DNA from: Pseudomonadota bacterium
GTDB lineage: Bacteria > Pseudomonadota > Gammaproteobacteria > Xanthomonadales > Xanthomonadaceae
Reading direction: 5' to 3'
NCBI GenBank assembly: GCA_023399815.1
Contig: JAEWOJ010000004.1
Coordinates: 1 to 14,801 of the forward strand
Length of the DNA stretch: 14,801 nt
Translations under genes and position numbers: made by a program
The notes under the pieces: model-generated
The model's input: only the letters and a program-made list of their open reading frames with translations
Database searches by the model: none
What the model was told of the DNA's origin: nothing
Part shown: one piece after another, positions 1 through 6,180 of the stretch
Layout: each line of letters begins with the position of its first letter
How positions within the stretch are numbered: position 1 is the first letter of the stretch

Positions 1-40
1 CTTTCCCGGTGAAGCCCGTCGCGATTGGCGTCGCTCCTAC
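1..40 (-). repeat. REP element, GTAG type, left copy
   Basis: Read on the minus strand from 40 down to about 4, this is GTAG, then GAGCGACGCCAATCGCGAC, then a G/C-rich tail ending CACCGGGA. It aligns over its whole length with the repeat at the right edge of the window (14764-14801), with only a few substitutions and one indel. A GTAG tetranucleotide followed by a short imperfect palindrome (GCGAC, loop GCCA, ATCGC) is the known architecture of RAYT-associated REP sequences. The TAG of this GTAG is also the stop codon of the DUF445 gene. No RAYT transposase gene is in the window. Confidence 0.75.
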
Positions 41-1320
41 AGGTGCAGGCCATGGGTCAGCGCGTGCAGCAGCAGGCCGATCAGGCCGCCGACCACGGTG
101 CCGTTGAAGCGGATGTATTGCAGGTCGCGGCCGACGCTCAGTTCCAGCTGCTCGACCAGCTTGCGCTCGTCCCAGCCCTTGACCGTCTGCGCGATGTGGC
201 TGGTGACGCCGCTGCGCAGGCGCGCGGTGAGTTTCTCCGCGCCGGCCAGCATGTGCTGGTTGAGCGCGTCGCGCAGCGCCGGGTCGCGGCCGATGGTGGC
301 GCCGAGCTTGCCGAGGTTGCGCTCCAGGTGGCCGGCCAGCGCCGAGTCCTCGCGCGACAGGTCCTCGCGCAGTTGGCGGTGGATGCGCTGCCACAGCCCC
401 TGCACGTAGTCCTGCACCGCCGGATGGTCGATCACCTGCTGCTTGAGCGCGTCCACCCGCGCGGCCAGCGCCGGGTCGTCGCGCAGCCGCTGCATGTAGT
501 CGCCCAGCCAGCGGGCATAGTCCTGGCGCAGGGGATGCCCGGGCTGCGACAGGATCGCCTGCAGCTCGTCCAGCCCGGCGCGGGCCAGGCGGTCGGCCAG
601 CGAATCGCCGATCTCGTCGATGGGCTTGACCCAGTCCACGGTGCTGGCCAGCTTCGGCCACTCCTTGCGGATGTAGCGCACGATCAGCGCCGACGCGCGC
701 TGGCGCACGGTCTCGGTGTCGAGCCAGCCGGCGATGCGGGTGAGGCCTTCGTCGAGCACGCGCTGGTGGCGGTCGTCGGCGGTGAGCAGGCCGAGCAGGT
801 CGCCGGCGGTGGCCGCGGCGTTCCACTGCCGCAGCTGCTCGACGACGAAGCCCTGGATGGCCCGGCGCACGGCGGCTTCGTCCAGCAGGTCCAGCGCCTG
901 CAGCGCCCAGCCGCGCGCCATGCCGGCCAGCATCCGCGCCTGCCGGGGTTGCGCCAGCCACTGGCCCAGGCGCGTGGCCGGGTCGAACACCTTCAGCTTC
1001 GCCAGCAGGGCGTCCGGTTCGAGGAAGTGGTCGCGCACGAACACCGCCAGGCTGTCGGCGATGCGCGCCTTGTTGCGCGGAATGATCGCGGTGTGCGGGA
1101 TGGGCAGGTTCAATGGGCGGCGGAACAGCGCCACCACCGCGAACCAGTCGGCCAGTGCGCCGACCGTGGCCGCCTCGCAGAACGCGCCCACCCACGCCCA
1201 GATGCCGCGCTCGCCGTTGACGTGGCTGACGACGAAGCCAGCCAGCATCGCCAGCAGCATCGCCAGCGCATAGAGCTTCAGCCGGCGCAGCTGGGCGGGG
1301 CGGGGATCGCCGTTGTCCAC
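37..1320 (-). CDS. DUF445 family membrane protein (YjiN-like)
   Basis: This encodes about 427 residues, close to the usual length of the DUF445 family (E. coli YjiN), whose biochemical role is not established. An N-terminal transmembrane segment lies near residues 15-33. A second hydrophobic stretch at about 40-65 holds the signature CEAATVGALADWFAVVALFR, followed by a conserved LPIPHTAIIPRNK segment. A long charged, helical middle region follows, and a final hydrophobic segment near 405-423 (GTVVGGLIGLLLHAL) ends at the membrane. I chose the GTG at 1320 because homology begins directly after it. It lies 2 nt after the TGA of the upstream gene, which suggests translational coupling. The same frame stays open up to about 2088, but that part is out-of-frame shadow of the upstream gene. 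The stop codon TAG is contributed by a REP element, so the C-terminus (HGLHL) abuts the repeat. The family call is firm; the function is unknown. Confidence 0.9.
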   Translation of the reverse strand: MDNGDPRPAQLRRLKLYALAMLLAMLAGFVVSHVNGERGIWAWVGAFCEAATVGALADWFAVVALFRRPLNLPIPHTAIIPRNKARIADSLAVFVRDHFLEPDALLAKLKVFDPATRLGQWLAQPRQARMLAGMARGWALQALDLLDEAAVRRAIQGFVVEQLRQWNAAATAGDLLGLLTADDRHQRVLDEGLTRIAGWLDTETVRQRASALIVRYIRKEWPKLASTVDWVKPIDEIGDSLADRLARAGLDELQAILSQPGHPLRQDYARWLGDYMQRLRDDPALAARVDALKQQVIDHPAVQDYVQGLWQRIHRQLREDLSREDSALAGHLERNLGKLGATIGRDPALRDALNQHMLAGAEKLTARLRSGVTSHIAQTVKGWDERKLVEQLELSVGRDLQYIRFNGTVVGGLIGLLLHALTHGLHL

Positions 1321-1322
1321 GT

Positions 1323-2396
1323 TCAGTCCCTGTCGCCCACGCCGCGGCGGAAGCAGTGCGCGCCGGCCGGATGCGCCCATTGCCCGGCCTGCGGCAGGCG
1401 CCAGCGCGTGCGCGGCTCGGCGCTGTCGGTGGCGAAGTCGGCGCACAGTTCGTAGTGGTTGGCGTCGAGCGGGCGGTAGCGGTAGTCGGCGCCGCCCTCG
1501 GGGTCGCGGCGCGGCAGGGCGAGGCCCGGCTGCGCGGCCAGCGTGGCGAGGTCGGCGGGCAGCGCCTCGTGCTCTTCCCACCACGACGCGACGGCGGTTT
1601 CCAGCGTCCGCAGGTTGGCGATGCGCGCGTCGTCCAGCCGCTGCAGCCGTTGCCGCATCGGCGAATCCATCACCCAAGCGCCGGCGGCGATGGACAGCAC
1701 GGTGACGATGCCGGTGGCCCACAGCATGCGGCTGCCGGAGGAGGACGGGCCGGCGGCAGCCACCTCCTCGCGGCGTAGGTCGCGCAGGTAATGGCCGAAC
1801 ACGGTGCCGGCGATGGCGGCCACCACGCCCACCTTGAGCGCGAAGCGCAGGTTCAGTTCGCCGCCCAGCAGGTTGAACACCAGCGTGGTCAGGTCGCCGA
1901 TCAGCACGGCGGCGGCGACGAACAGGGTGAGGTAGGTGAGCCAGCGGCGGATCGGCGACAGGCGCTTGATCGGATGCCGCGCCACGTCGCGGGCCACGTG
2001 CCATGCGACGAAGGCGAACACCGGGAAGGCGATGACCAGCGCCGAGACCGACCAGCGGATCGAGGCGGTGAGCCGCATCACCTGCCATTGCGCGTCGGCC
2101 GGGTCGGGCAGGGCGTGTTCGAGCAGGGCGAACGACAGGCTGCCGAGGTTCCAGGCGAAGAAGTACAAGGCGCTGAACAGCAGCAGGTAGAGGAAGGCCT
2201 CGCGTGCGGACAGCGAGGCGCGGGGCCGCGGCACCGGCAGCGCGAAATCCACCTCGGCCCAGCCATCGAGCACGCCGCGTATCTGCTCGGCGCTCCAGCC
2301 GGCGGCCAGCAGCGCCTGCGTGACCTGTTCACGGCCGTGGCCGCGCATCAGCGCGTCGCGGACGAACTGCTCCAGTTCCGGGGATGCCGAGGCCAT
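1323..2396 (-). CDS. DUF5671-like multi-pass membrane protein
   Basis: The product is a 357-residue inner-membrane protein of unknown function. Residues 6-46 form a small helical module (ELEQFVRDALMRGHGREQVT, then LLAAGWSAEQIRGVL) resembling the helical region often found ahead of DUF5671. Four hydrophobic segments follow at about 66-92, 114-135, 152-177 and 182-203, and a fifth at about 224-243. The remaining ~110 residues are soluble. They contain 'DPEGGADYRYRPL', 'HYELCADF' and 'HPAGAHCF', which resemble the C-terminal part of some pseudopilin-like proteins. I chose the ATG at 2396 because AGGA sits 7 nt upstream; in-frame ATGs exist further upstream, at 2423 and 2483. It is the first gene of a two-gene unit with the DUF445 gene, whose start follows this stop by 2 nt. 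The family name is by eye; the multi-pass topology is confident. Confidence 0.8.
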   Translation of the reverse strand: MASASPELEQFVRDALMRGHGREQVTQALLAAGWSAEQIRGVLDGWAEVDFALPVPRPRASLSAREAFLYLLLFSALYFFAWNLGSLSFALLEHALPDPADAQWQVMRLTASIRWSVSALVIAFPVFAFVAWHVARDVARHPIKRLSPIRRWLTYLTLFVAAAVLIGDLTTLVFNLLGGELNLRFALKVGVVAAIAGTVFGHYLRDLRREEVAAAGPSSSGSRMLWATGIVTVLSIAAGAWVMDSPMRQRLQRLDDARIANLRTLETAVASWWEEHEALPADLATLAAQPGLALPRRDPEGGADYRYRPLDANHYELCADFATDSAEPRTRWRLPQAGQWAHPAGAHCFRRGVGDRD

Positions 2397-2422
2397 GGCG
2401 GGTTCCTGAGGAGGAGGGCACA

Positions 2423-2451
2423 TGGATACCGCCTTGCCGGTGGTGGGGCAA
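2423..2451 (-). promoter_or_regulatory. Possible sigma-70 promoter for DUF5671-DUF445 unit
   Basis: On the minus strand TTGCCC (2451-2446) and TATCCA (2428-2423) are separated by exactly 17 nt. They match the -35 consensus at 4 of 6 and the -10 consensus at 3 of 6 positions. Transcription would start near 2416, leaving a leader of about 20 nt with the AGGA site. Hexamer matches this weak occur by chance, so the correct spacing and position are the only support. Confidence 0.3.
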
Positions 2452-2459
2452 GCGCGGTG

Positions 2460-2533
2460 GTTGTGCCGGTTGCTGGCCGGCAATGCGCATGCTCCCGTTT
2501 TCTTTGCGGTTGCCGGCCAGCGGCCGGCACTAC
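2460..2533. repeat. Inverted REP pair (BIME), SMAG-like
   Basis: Two REP-like units face each other. The right unit, read on the minus strand from 2533, is GTAG followed by TGCCGGCC, loop GCT, GGCCGGCA. The left unit, read on the plus strand from about 2460, has GTTG in place of GTAG, then TGCCGGTT, GCT, GGCCGGCA. The arms 2463-2483 and 2510-2530 are inverted copies matching at 19 of 21 positions around a 26-nt spacer. The GTAG-plus-palindrome pattern and this stem resemble the REP family described from Stenotrophomonas. It differs from the repeats at the window edges. It lies between two same-strand genes and encodes nothing. Confidence 0.8.
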
Positions 2534-2545
2534 CGGTTAAGTTTC

Positions 2546-2565
2546 ATGCGGGGCTGGTCCCGCAT
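2546..2565 (-). terminator. Terminator-like hairpin after parB-like gene
   Basis: ATGCGGG and CCCGCAT form a perfect 7-bp stem around a 6-nt loop, 17 nt downstream of the stop of the parB-like gene. On the minus strand it is followed by GAAACTTAA, which is not a proper T-run. It may act as a weak terminator or a 3' end stabiliser ahead of the REP pair. Confidence 0.4.
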
Positions 2566-2582
2566 TCCCGGAACGCGGGCGG

Positions 2583-3497
2583 TCAGGCCTCGGCGTCTTC
2601 CGTCGTGGCGGTGGACAGGCGCGCGCGCAGTGCGTCCAGTTCCATGCGCAGCGCCTGGTTCTCCGCGGTCAGCGAGGCGACGCGCTGGCGCAGGCTTGCC
2701 AGTTCGCCGTCGTCCGCCACGGCCGGCGCGGGCGCGGCCTGCGCCGCATCCCCGTCGAGCGGCCCGTCGACGGGCTCGGCGGCCGCGCGCGGCTTGCGCC
2801 GCGATTCGCGCACGCGCCTGGCGGCCTGCTTGAGTTCTTCCTTGCCGCCCTGCGCCGCCGCGCGCTGTTCGTCCTCGGGCAGGCTGGCGACCACGGCCGC
2901 GGCGCTGAGCGACAGCGCGCCTGCCTTCACCGCTTCGATCACTTCCTGCGCGGCGTGCGCGCTGATCTTCTCGATCATCGTCACCTGGCTGGCGCTGAGC
3001 TTGGCTTCGCGGGCCAGGTCGGCCCTGGACAGCTTCGGCGCCGGTTCCCAGGGCGGCGTATCGGCGTCGGCATCGGTTTCCGGAGCGGACAGCGCCGCTT
3101 CGCCCTCGCTTTCGCGGCGCAGTTGCTCCTGCTCGGCACGGTGGCGGGCCTCGACGATCGCGCGCTTGCGCAGGGCCAGCACGCCGCGCTGGAAATCGGA
3201 CACGCTGCGCCGGCCCAGGTGCTGCTCGATCATCCACAGGTGCACGTCCTCCATCGTCTGGAAGCGGGTGTTCTGCACGGTGTTGAAGGGCAGGCCGTGC
3301 TTCATGCAGATGCCGTAGCGGTTGTGGCCGTCGATCAGCACGTTGCCCCACAGCACCAGCGCGTCGCGGCAGCCCTCGGCAAGCAGGCTGCGCTCCAGCG
3401 CATCGTGCTCGTCCGGTGTCAGCGGGTCGATGTAGGCCTTGAGTTCTTCGTTGACGATGATGTCCATGCGCATGCCGGTGGAACGTGGGGGCGGCAT
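2583..3497 (-). CDS. Orphan ParB-like DNA-binding protein
   Basis: The 304-residue product has the layout of a ParB-type protein. An N-terminal ParB/sulfiredoxin-fold segment at about 12-100 contains IDGHNRYGIC (55-64), the counterpart of the ParB nucleotide-binding box. A helix-turn-helix region at about 157-180 reads LSRADLAREAKLSASQVTMI. An Ala/Pro-rich linker follows (~235-262), then a leucine-zipper-like coiled coil at about 264-295 (DGELASLRQRVASLTAENQ and onward) that would allow dimerisation. No ParA ATPase gene or obvious parS cluster is adjacent, and the neighbours are unrelated, so a role in plasmid or chromosome segregation is not supported by context. The start is uncertain. The ATG at 3497 is the longest; 3473 (MRMDIIVN) and 3467 (MDIIVN) are alternatives, conserved-looking sequence begins at MDIIVN, and no candidate has a good Shine-Dalgarno. 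Fold confident; function unknown. Confidence 0.8.
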   Translation of the reverse strand: MPPPRSTGMRMDIIVNEELKAYIDPLTPDEHDALERSLLAEGCRDALVLWGNVLIDGHNRYGICMKHGLPFNTVQNTRFQTMEDVHLWMIEQHLGRRSVSDFQRGVLALRKRAIVEARHRAEQEQLRRESEGEAALSAPETDADADTPPWEPAPKLSRADLAREAKLSASQVTMIEKISAHAAQEVIEAVKAGALSLSAAAVVASLPEDEQRAAAQGGKEELKQAARRVRESRRKPRAAAEPVDGPLDGDAAQAAPAPAVADDGELASLRQRVASLTAENQALRMELDALRARLSTATTEDAEA

Positions 3498-3589
3498 TGT
3501 AAGTGAGGCGGAGGACGGTACGGCCGCTCCGCTTGCCGGTTTGCGGGAAGTCGATCATGCTCGCCGTGCCGCGATCGGACGAAGCAACC

Positions 3590-3949
3590 ATGTTCCTCAT
3601 TGCAGACATCGCCACCGCCCTGGTCGCGCTGATCCATGCCTACATCCTTGTCCTGGAGATGTTCCTGTGGACCCGGCCGGCCGGGCGCAGGGCCTTTGGC
3701 CTGACCCGGGAGTTCGCGGAACAGACGAAGGTCCTGGCCGCGAACCAGGGGCTCTACAACGGCTTCCTGGCCGCCGGCCTGATCTACAGCCTCGTCCTGG
3801 GCCCGGCGGGATACGCCTTCCGGCTGTTCTTCCTGGCCTGTGTCCTCGTGGCCGGTATCTACGGGGCCGCCACGGCCAGCCGGAAAATCCTGTTCGTGCA
3901 GGCGCTTCCTGCCGCGGTCGCGCTGGCGCTGGTCCTGCTGGCCCGCTAG
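3590..3949 (+). CDS. DUF1304 family small membrane protein
   Basis: The 119-residue product is almost entirely hydrophobic, with about four membrane segments: ~1-22, ~57-72, ~76-94 and ~100-118. The N-terminal motif 'LVALIHAYILVLEMFLW' and the central 'LAANQGLYNGFLAAGLIYSL' are characteristic of DUF1304, whose usual length is about 120 residues. The ATG at 3590 starts directly at the family N-terminus; an in-frame ATG at 3503 would add 29 residues unlike the family. The Shine-Dalgarno is weak. It is divergent from the parB-like gene across a 92-bp gap, and a strong hairpin lies just after its stop. The function of the family is not known. Confidence 0.88.
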   Translation: MFLIADIATALVALIHAYILVLEMFLWTRPAGRRAFGLTREFAEQTKVLAANQGLYNGFLAAGLIYSLVLGPAGYAFRLFFLACVLVAGIYGAATASRKILFVQALPAAVALALVLLAR

Positions 3950-3951
3950 TT

Positions 3952-3981
3952 CGCGCCGGGCTGCGGCGTCCCGGCGCGTTT
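3952..3981 (+). terminator. Rho-independent terminator-like hairpin after DUF1304 gene
   Basis: CGCGCCGGG (3952-3960) and CCCGGCGCG (3970-3978) form a perfect 9-bp G/C stem around a 9-nt loop, followed directly by TTT. It begins 3 nt after the DUF1304 stop and ends about 25 nt before the glpM start. The two small membrane-protein genes may therefore be only partly co-transcribed. Confidence 0.55.
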
Positions 3982-4006
3982 CCCGGCAAGGCACATCGAC
4001 GGCACG

Positions 4007-4351
4007 ATGATCCCCCTGTTCCTCAAATCGCTGCTCGGCGCGCTTGCCGTCCTGGTCATCGCGCTGCTGGCGCGCTCGAAGAGTTTCTTCATCGCAGGGC
4101 TGGTGCCGCTGTTCCCCACGTTCGCGCTGATCGCCCATTGCATCGTCGGCTCGGAGCGCTCCGGCGAAGACCTGCGGAAGACCGCGCTGTTCGGCCTGTG
4201 GTCGCTGGTCCCGTACGCGGGGTACCTGCTGGCGGTCTATTTCGGCAGCGTGCGCTGGCCGCTGCCGGTGACGCTGGGCGTCGCCACGCTGGCCTGGGTG
4301 CTGATGGCGGCCGGCATGATCGTCCTCTGGGGACGGGTCTACCCGTCGTAG
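4007..4351 (+). CDS. glpM: GlpM family membrane protein
   Basis: The 114-residue product has four predicted membrane segments (~5-23, ~28-46, ~62-80, ~88-107). It carries the GlpM signature: FLKSLLGALAVLVIALLARS, then FFIAGLVPLFPTFALIAHCI and VGSERS. In Pseudomonas aeruginosa GlpM was described as a membrane protein needed for efficient alginate production, but homologues are widespread in bacteria that make no alginate, so its real role here is open. The length matches the family (about 110 residues). The ATG at 4007 sits at the family N-terminus; only a distant AAGG lies upstream. It is followed by dapA 95 nt later on the same strand, which probably has its own promoter. Family call firm. 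Confidence 0.85.
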   Translation: MIPLFLKSLLGALAVLVIALLARSKSFFIAGLVPLFPTFALIAHCIVGSERSGEDLRKTALFGLWSLVPYAGYLLAVYFGSVRWPLPVTLGVATLAWVLMAAGMIVLWGRVYPS

Positions 4352-4410
4352 TCCGGGCGGCGTATCCGTTGCGGCCGGTATCGGCGCGTGGCTCGGCCCG
4401 GCATCGTGAT

Positions 4411-4416
4411 TAGAAT
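4411..4416 (+). promoter_or_regulatory. Possible -10 element upstream of dapA
   Basis: TAGAAT matches the sigma-70 -10 consensus at 5 of 6 positions and would start transcription near 4423, about 24 nt before the dapA ATG. It lies in one of the few A/T-rich patches of this region. No good -35 hexamer is present at the right distance (TGGCTC at 4389-4394 is poor). Confidence 0.4.
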
Positions 4417-4446
4417 CGGCATTCCCCCAACGCTTCCGGCACGCCG

Positions 4447-5346
4447 ATGACCCACACCAGCGCTCCTCCCCGCGGCAGCATCGTCGCGCTCGTCACGCCC
4501 ATGCACGAGGACGGCAGCGTCGACTACGGCGCGCTGCGCCAGCTGGTCGACTGGCACGTGGCCGAGGGCACGGACTGCATCGGCGTGGTCGGCACCACCG
4601 GCGAGTCGCCGACGGTGGACGTGGAGGAGCACTGCGAGATCATCCGCGTGACGGTGGAGCAGGCAGCCGGGCGGGTGCCGGTGATGGCCGGCTGCGGCGG
4701 CAATTCCACGGCCGAGGCCATCGCGCTGGCGCAGTACGCGCGCCAGGTCGGTGCCGACAGCCAGCTGCAGGTGGTGCCGTACTACAACAAGCCGGGGCAG
4801 GAAGGGCAGTACCGCCATTTCAGGGCGATCGCCGAGGCCACCGGCGAGCTGCCGATCGTGCTCTACAACGTGCCCGGCCGCAGCGTGGCCGACATGCAGC
4901 ACGACACCGTGCTGCGGCTGGCGCAGGTGCCGGGCGTCATCGGCATCAAGGAAGCCACCGGCAACCTGGAGCGCGCGCAGTGGCTGATCCGCGAGGCGCC
5001 GGAGGGCTTCGCGGTGTATTCGGGCGACGACGCCACCGCGGTGGCGCTGATGCTCTGCGGCGGCCACGGCAACGTCAGCGTCACCGCCAACGTCGCGCCG
5101 CGCCTGATGCACGCCTTGTGCATGGCGGCGATGGCGGGTGAGGTGCAGGCGGCGATGGCGATCCAGCGCCGCCTGCTGCCGCTGCACAGGCAGTTGTTCG
5201 TCGAGGCCAATCCGATCCCGGTGAAGTGGGCGATGCAGCGGCTGGGCCTGTGCGGCGGCACCCTGCGCCTGCCGTTGACCGAACTGGAGCCGGGCAACCA
5301 GGCCAAGGTGGAAGCAGCCCTGCGCGAGGCCGCTCTGCTGGCCTGA
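4447..5346 (+). CDS. dapA: 4-hydroxy-tetrahydrodipicolinate synthase
   Basis: DapA condenses pyruvate with aspartate semialdehyde, the first committed step of diaminopimelate and lysine synthesis, in the cytoplasm. The 299-residue product is slightly longer than E. coli DapA (292). All catalytic landmarks are visible: the GTTGES motif with T50 and T51, PYYNKP with Y113, the catalytic tyrosine Y140 and R145 in LYNVPGR, the Schiff-base lysine K168 in GIKEATGN, and the C-terminal NPIPVKWA motif. These correspond to E. coli T44/T45, Y107, Y133, R138 and K161. The protein should be an active (beta/alpha)8-barrel tetramer. The ATG at 4447 lies just before the conserved GSIVALVTPM start; no strong Shine-Dalgarno is seen. 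It ends 110 nt before a convergent gene, with hairpins between them. Confidence 0.97.
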   Translation: MTHTSAPPRGSIVALVTPMHEDGSVDYGALRQLVDWHVAEGTDCIGVVGTTGESPTVDVEEHCEIIRVTVEQAAGRVPVMAGCGGNSTAEAIALAQYARQVGADSQLQVVPYYNKPGQEGQYRHFRAIAEATGELPIVLYNVPGRSVADMQHDTVLRLAQVPGVIGIKEATGNLERAQWLIREAPEGFAVYSGDDATAVALMLCGGHGNVSVTANVAPRLMHALCMAAMAGEVQAAMAIQRRLLPLHRQLFVEANPIPVKWAMQRLGLCGGTLRLPLTELEPGNQAKVEAALREAALLA

Positions 5347-5364
5347 CCGCGCGTCGCCGCGCGG
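5347..5364 (+). terminator. G/C hairpin directly after dapA stop
   Basis: CCGCGCG and CGCGCGG form a perfect 7-bp stem around TCGC, beginning at the base after the dapA stop. No T-run follows, so it may be a termination aid or an mRNA 3' end structure rather than a classical terminator. Confidence 0.35.
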
Positions 5365-5373
5365 AGGCGGCCC

Positions 5374-5396
5374 GGATCGATCCGCCGGACCGATCC
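5374..5396. terminator. Hairpin between convergent dapA and PepSY-like gene
   Basis: GGATCGATCC and GGACCGATCC pair over 10 bp around a GCC loop, with a single A/C mismatch as plus-strand RNA (G/U wobble on the other strand). The left arm is itself part of a 12-bp perfect palindrome (5373-5384). It lies midway between two convergent stops and could serve both transcripts. No T-run is present. Confidence 0.4.
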
Positions 5397-5456
5397 AGGA
5401 CGGCCCTCCGCTGTCTCGGGCGACCTGCCGATGCGGCCGCTCCGCTGCGTTTGGCG

Positions 5457-5891
5457 TCAGTCCTTTTCCAGGGCGATCACTTCACCCGTGGTCGGGTCCA
5501 GGCGCACCTTCACCTTCTCGCCCGCGGCGGTCCTGCCCTTGGCCTTCCACAGGCCGTCGTCGAGCTTCACGTCGTGCACGCCGCTGTAACCGGCCGCGGA
5601 AAGCTGGGCGCGGACGTCGGCTTCGCCCAGCTGCGATACCGCCTTGGCCGGATACACGCGGCCGGTGCGCGGATCCAGGCGCACGTCGACGTCCTTGCCG
5701 TTGGCGCTGGTCGCGTCCGCCTTCCACATGCCGTCCTTGAACTCCAGGTCCTTCACCCGGGTGTAGCCCTGCGCTTCCAACTGCGCGCGTACCTGCGGCG
5801 CGGTGAGCGCCTCCTGGGCGTGGGCGATGCCGGTGCCGGCCAGTGCGAAGGCCGCGGCGAAAAGGGCGGTAGGTAGCGCTCGCTTGTTCAT
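5457..5891 (-). CDS. Secreted protein with two tandem PepSY-like domains
   Basis: The 144-residue product begins with a clear signal peptide (MNKRALPTALFAAAFALAGT, then GIAHA, cleavage after residue 25 before QE). The mature part is a tandem duplication. Repeat 1 (~29-88) contains VRAQLEAQGY, GMWKADA and VDVRLDPRTGRVY. Repeat 2 (~89-144) contains VRAQLSAAGY, GLWKAKG and VKVRLDPTTGEVI. This pattern fits PepSY-like domains, small modules found in periplasmic and secreted proteins, often as inhibitors or modulators. The ATG at 5891 has an ideal AGGAG 7 nt upstream, and only this start gives a proper signal peptide. It is convergent with dapA and 289 nt downstream of the oleate hydratase stop on the same strand. 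The target is unknown. Confidence 0.87.
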   Translation of the reverse strand: MNKRALPTALFAAAFALAGTGIAHAQEALTAPQVRAQLEAQGYTRVKDLEFKDGMWKADATSANGKDVDVRLDPRTGRVYPAKAVSQLGEADVRAQLSAAGYSGVHDVKLDDGLWKAKGRTAAGEKVKVRLDPTTGEVIALEKD

Positions 5892-5965
5892 GGGTCTGCT
5901 CCTGTCGTTTCGACGCGCATTGCACGCAGCCCGGACGGTAGCGAGGCCGGCCTGTACCGGAGCGT

Positions 5966-5988
5966 GAACCGGCGCGATCACGCGGTTC
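5966..5988. other. Inverted repeat upstream of PepSY-like gene
   Basis: GAACCG (5966-5971) and CGGTTC (5983-5988) form a 6-bp dyad with an 11-nt spacer that itself contains partial symmetry. It sits about 75 nt upstream of the PepSY-like gene start, in a 289-nt gap without a gene, so it could be an operator. There is no supporting second copy in the window. Confidence 0.25.
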
Positions 5989-6082
5989 CGCGGTGCAGGC
6001 TGGTTAACCGACGTGGAAGGCAGGGGAAAAATATGTTGGCCCGATGTCGGCGGTTCGTCGGATCGGCGTGAAAACGATGGTG

Positions 6083-6099
6083 CCGGCGGCATCCGCCGG
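6083..6099 (-). terminator. Second hairpin downstream of oleate hydratase
   Basis: CCGGCGG and CCGCCGG form a perfect 7-bp stem around CAT. On the minus strand it is followed by CACCATCGTTTTC, which includes a TTTT. It lies about 80 nt beyond the oleate hydratase stop and may back up the first terminator. Confidence 0.35.
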
Positions 6100-6128
6100 G
6101 CGTGGCCGTCATGACTGAGGTGGATGAC

Positions 6129-6153
6129 GAAGGGGCGCCGGTGGCGCCCCTTC
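6129..6153 (-). terminator. ohyA: Terminator-like hairpin after oleate hydratase
   Basis: GAAGGGGCGCC and GGCGCCCCTTC form a perfect 11-bp stem with a 3-nt loop, 27 nt downstream of the oleate hydratase stop. On the minus strand the stem ends in TTC and is followed by GTCATC, so the T-run is short, but the stem is very stable and well placed. Confidence 0.6.
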
Positions 6154-6180
6154 CCGCATCGCGGTCGATGTCCTGCCGCT

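Noticed and set aside
1321..2088. Extension of the DUF445 frame far upstream (683 codons in total)
   Set aside because: The extra part is Arg/Pro-rich and out of frame with the DUF5671-like gene, which clearly occupies this DNA; DUF445 homology starts at the GTG at 1320.
2583..3497. A plasmid partition locus or integrated plasmid
   Set aside because: There is only a ParB-like gene, with no ParA, replication gene, integrase or change in base composition; the neighbours are chromosomal.
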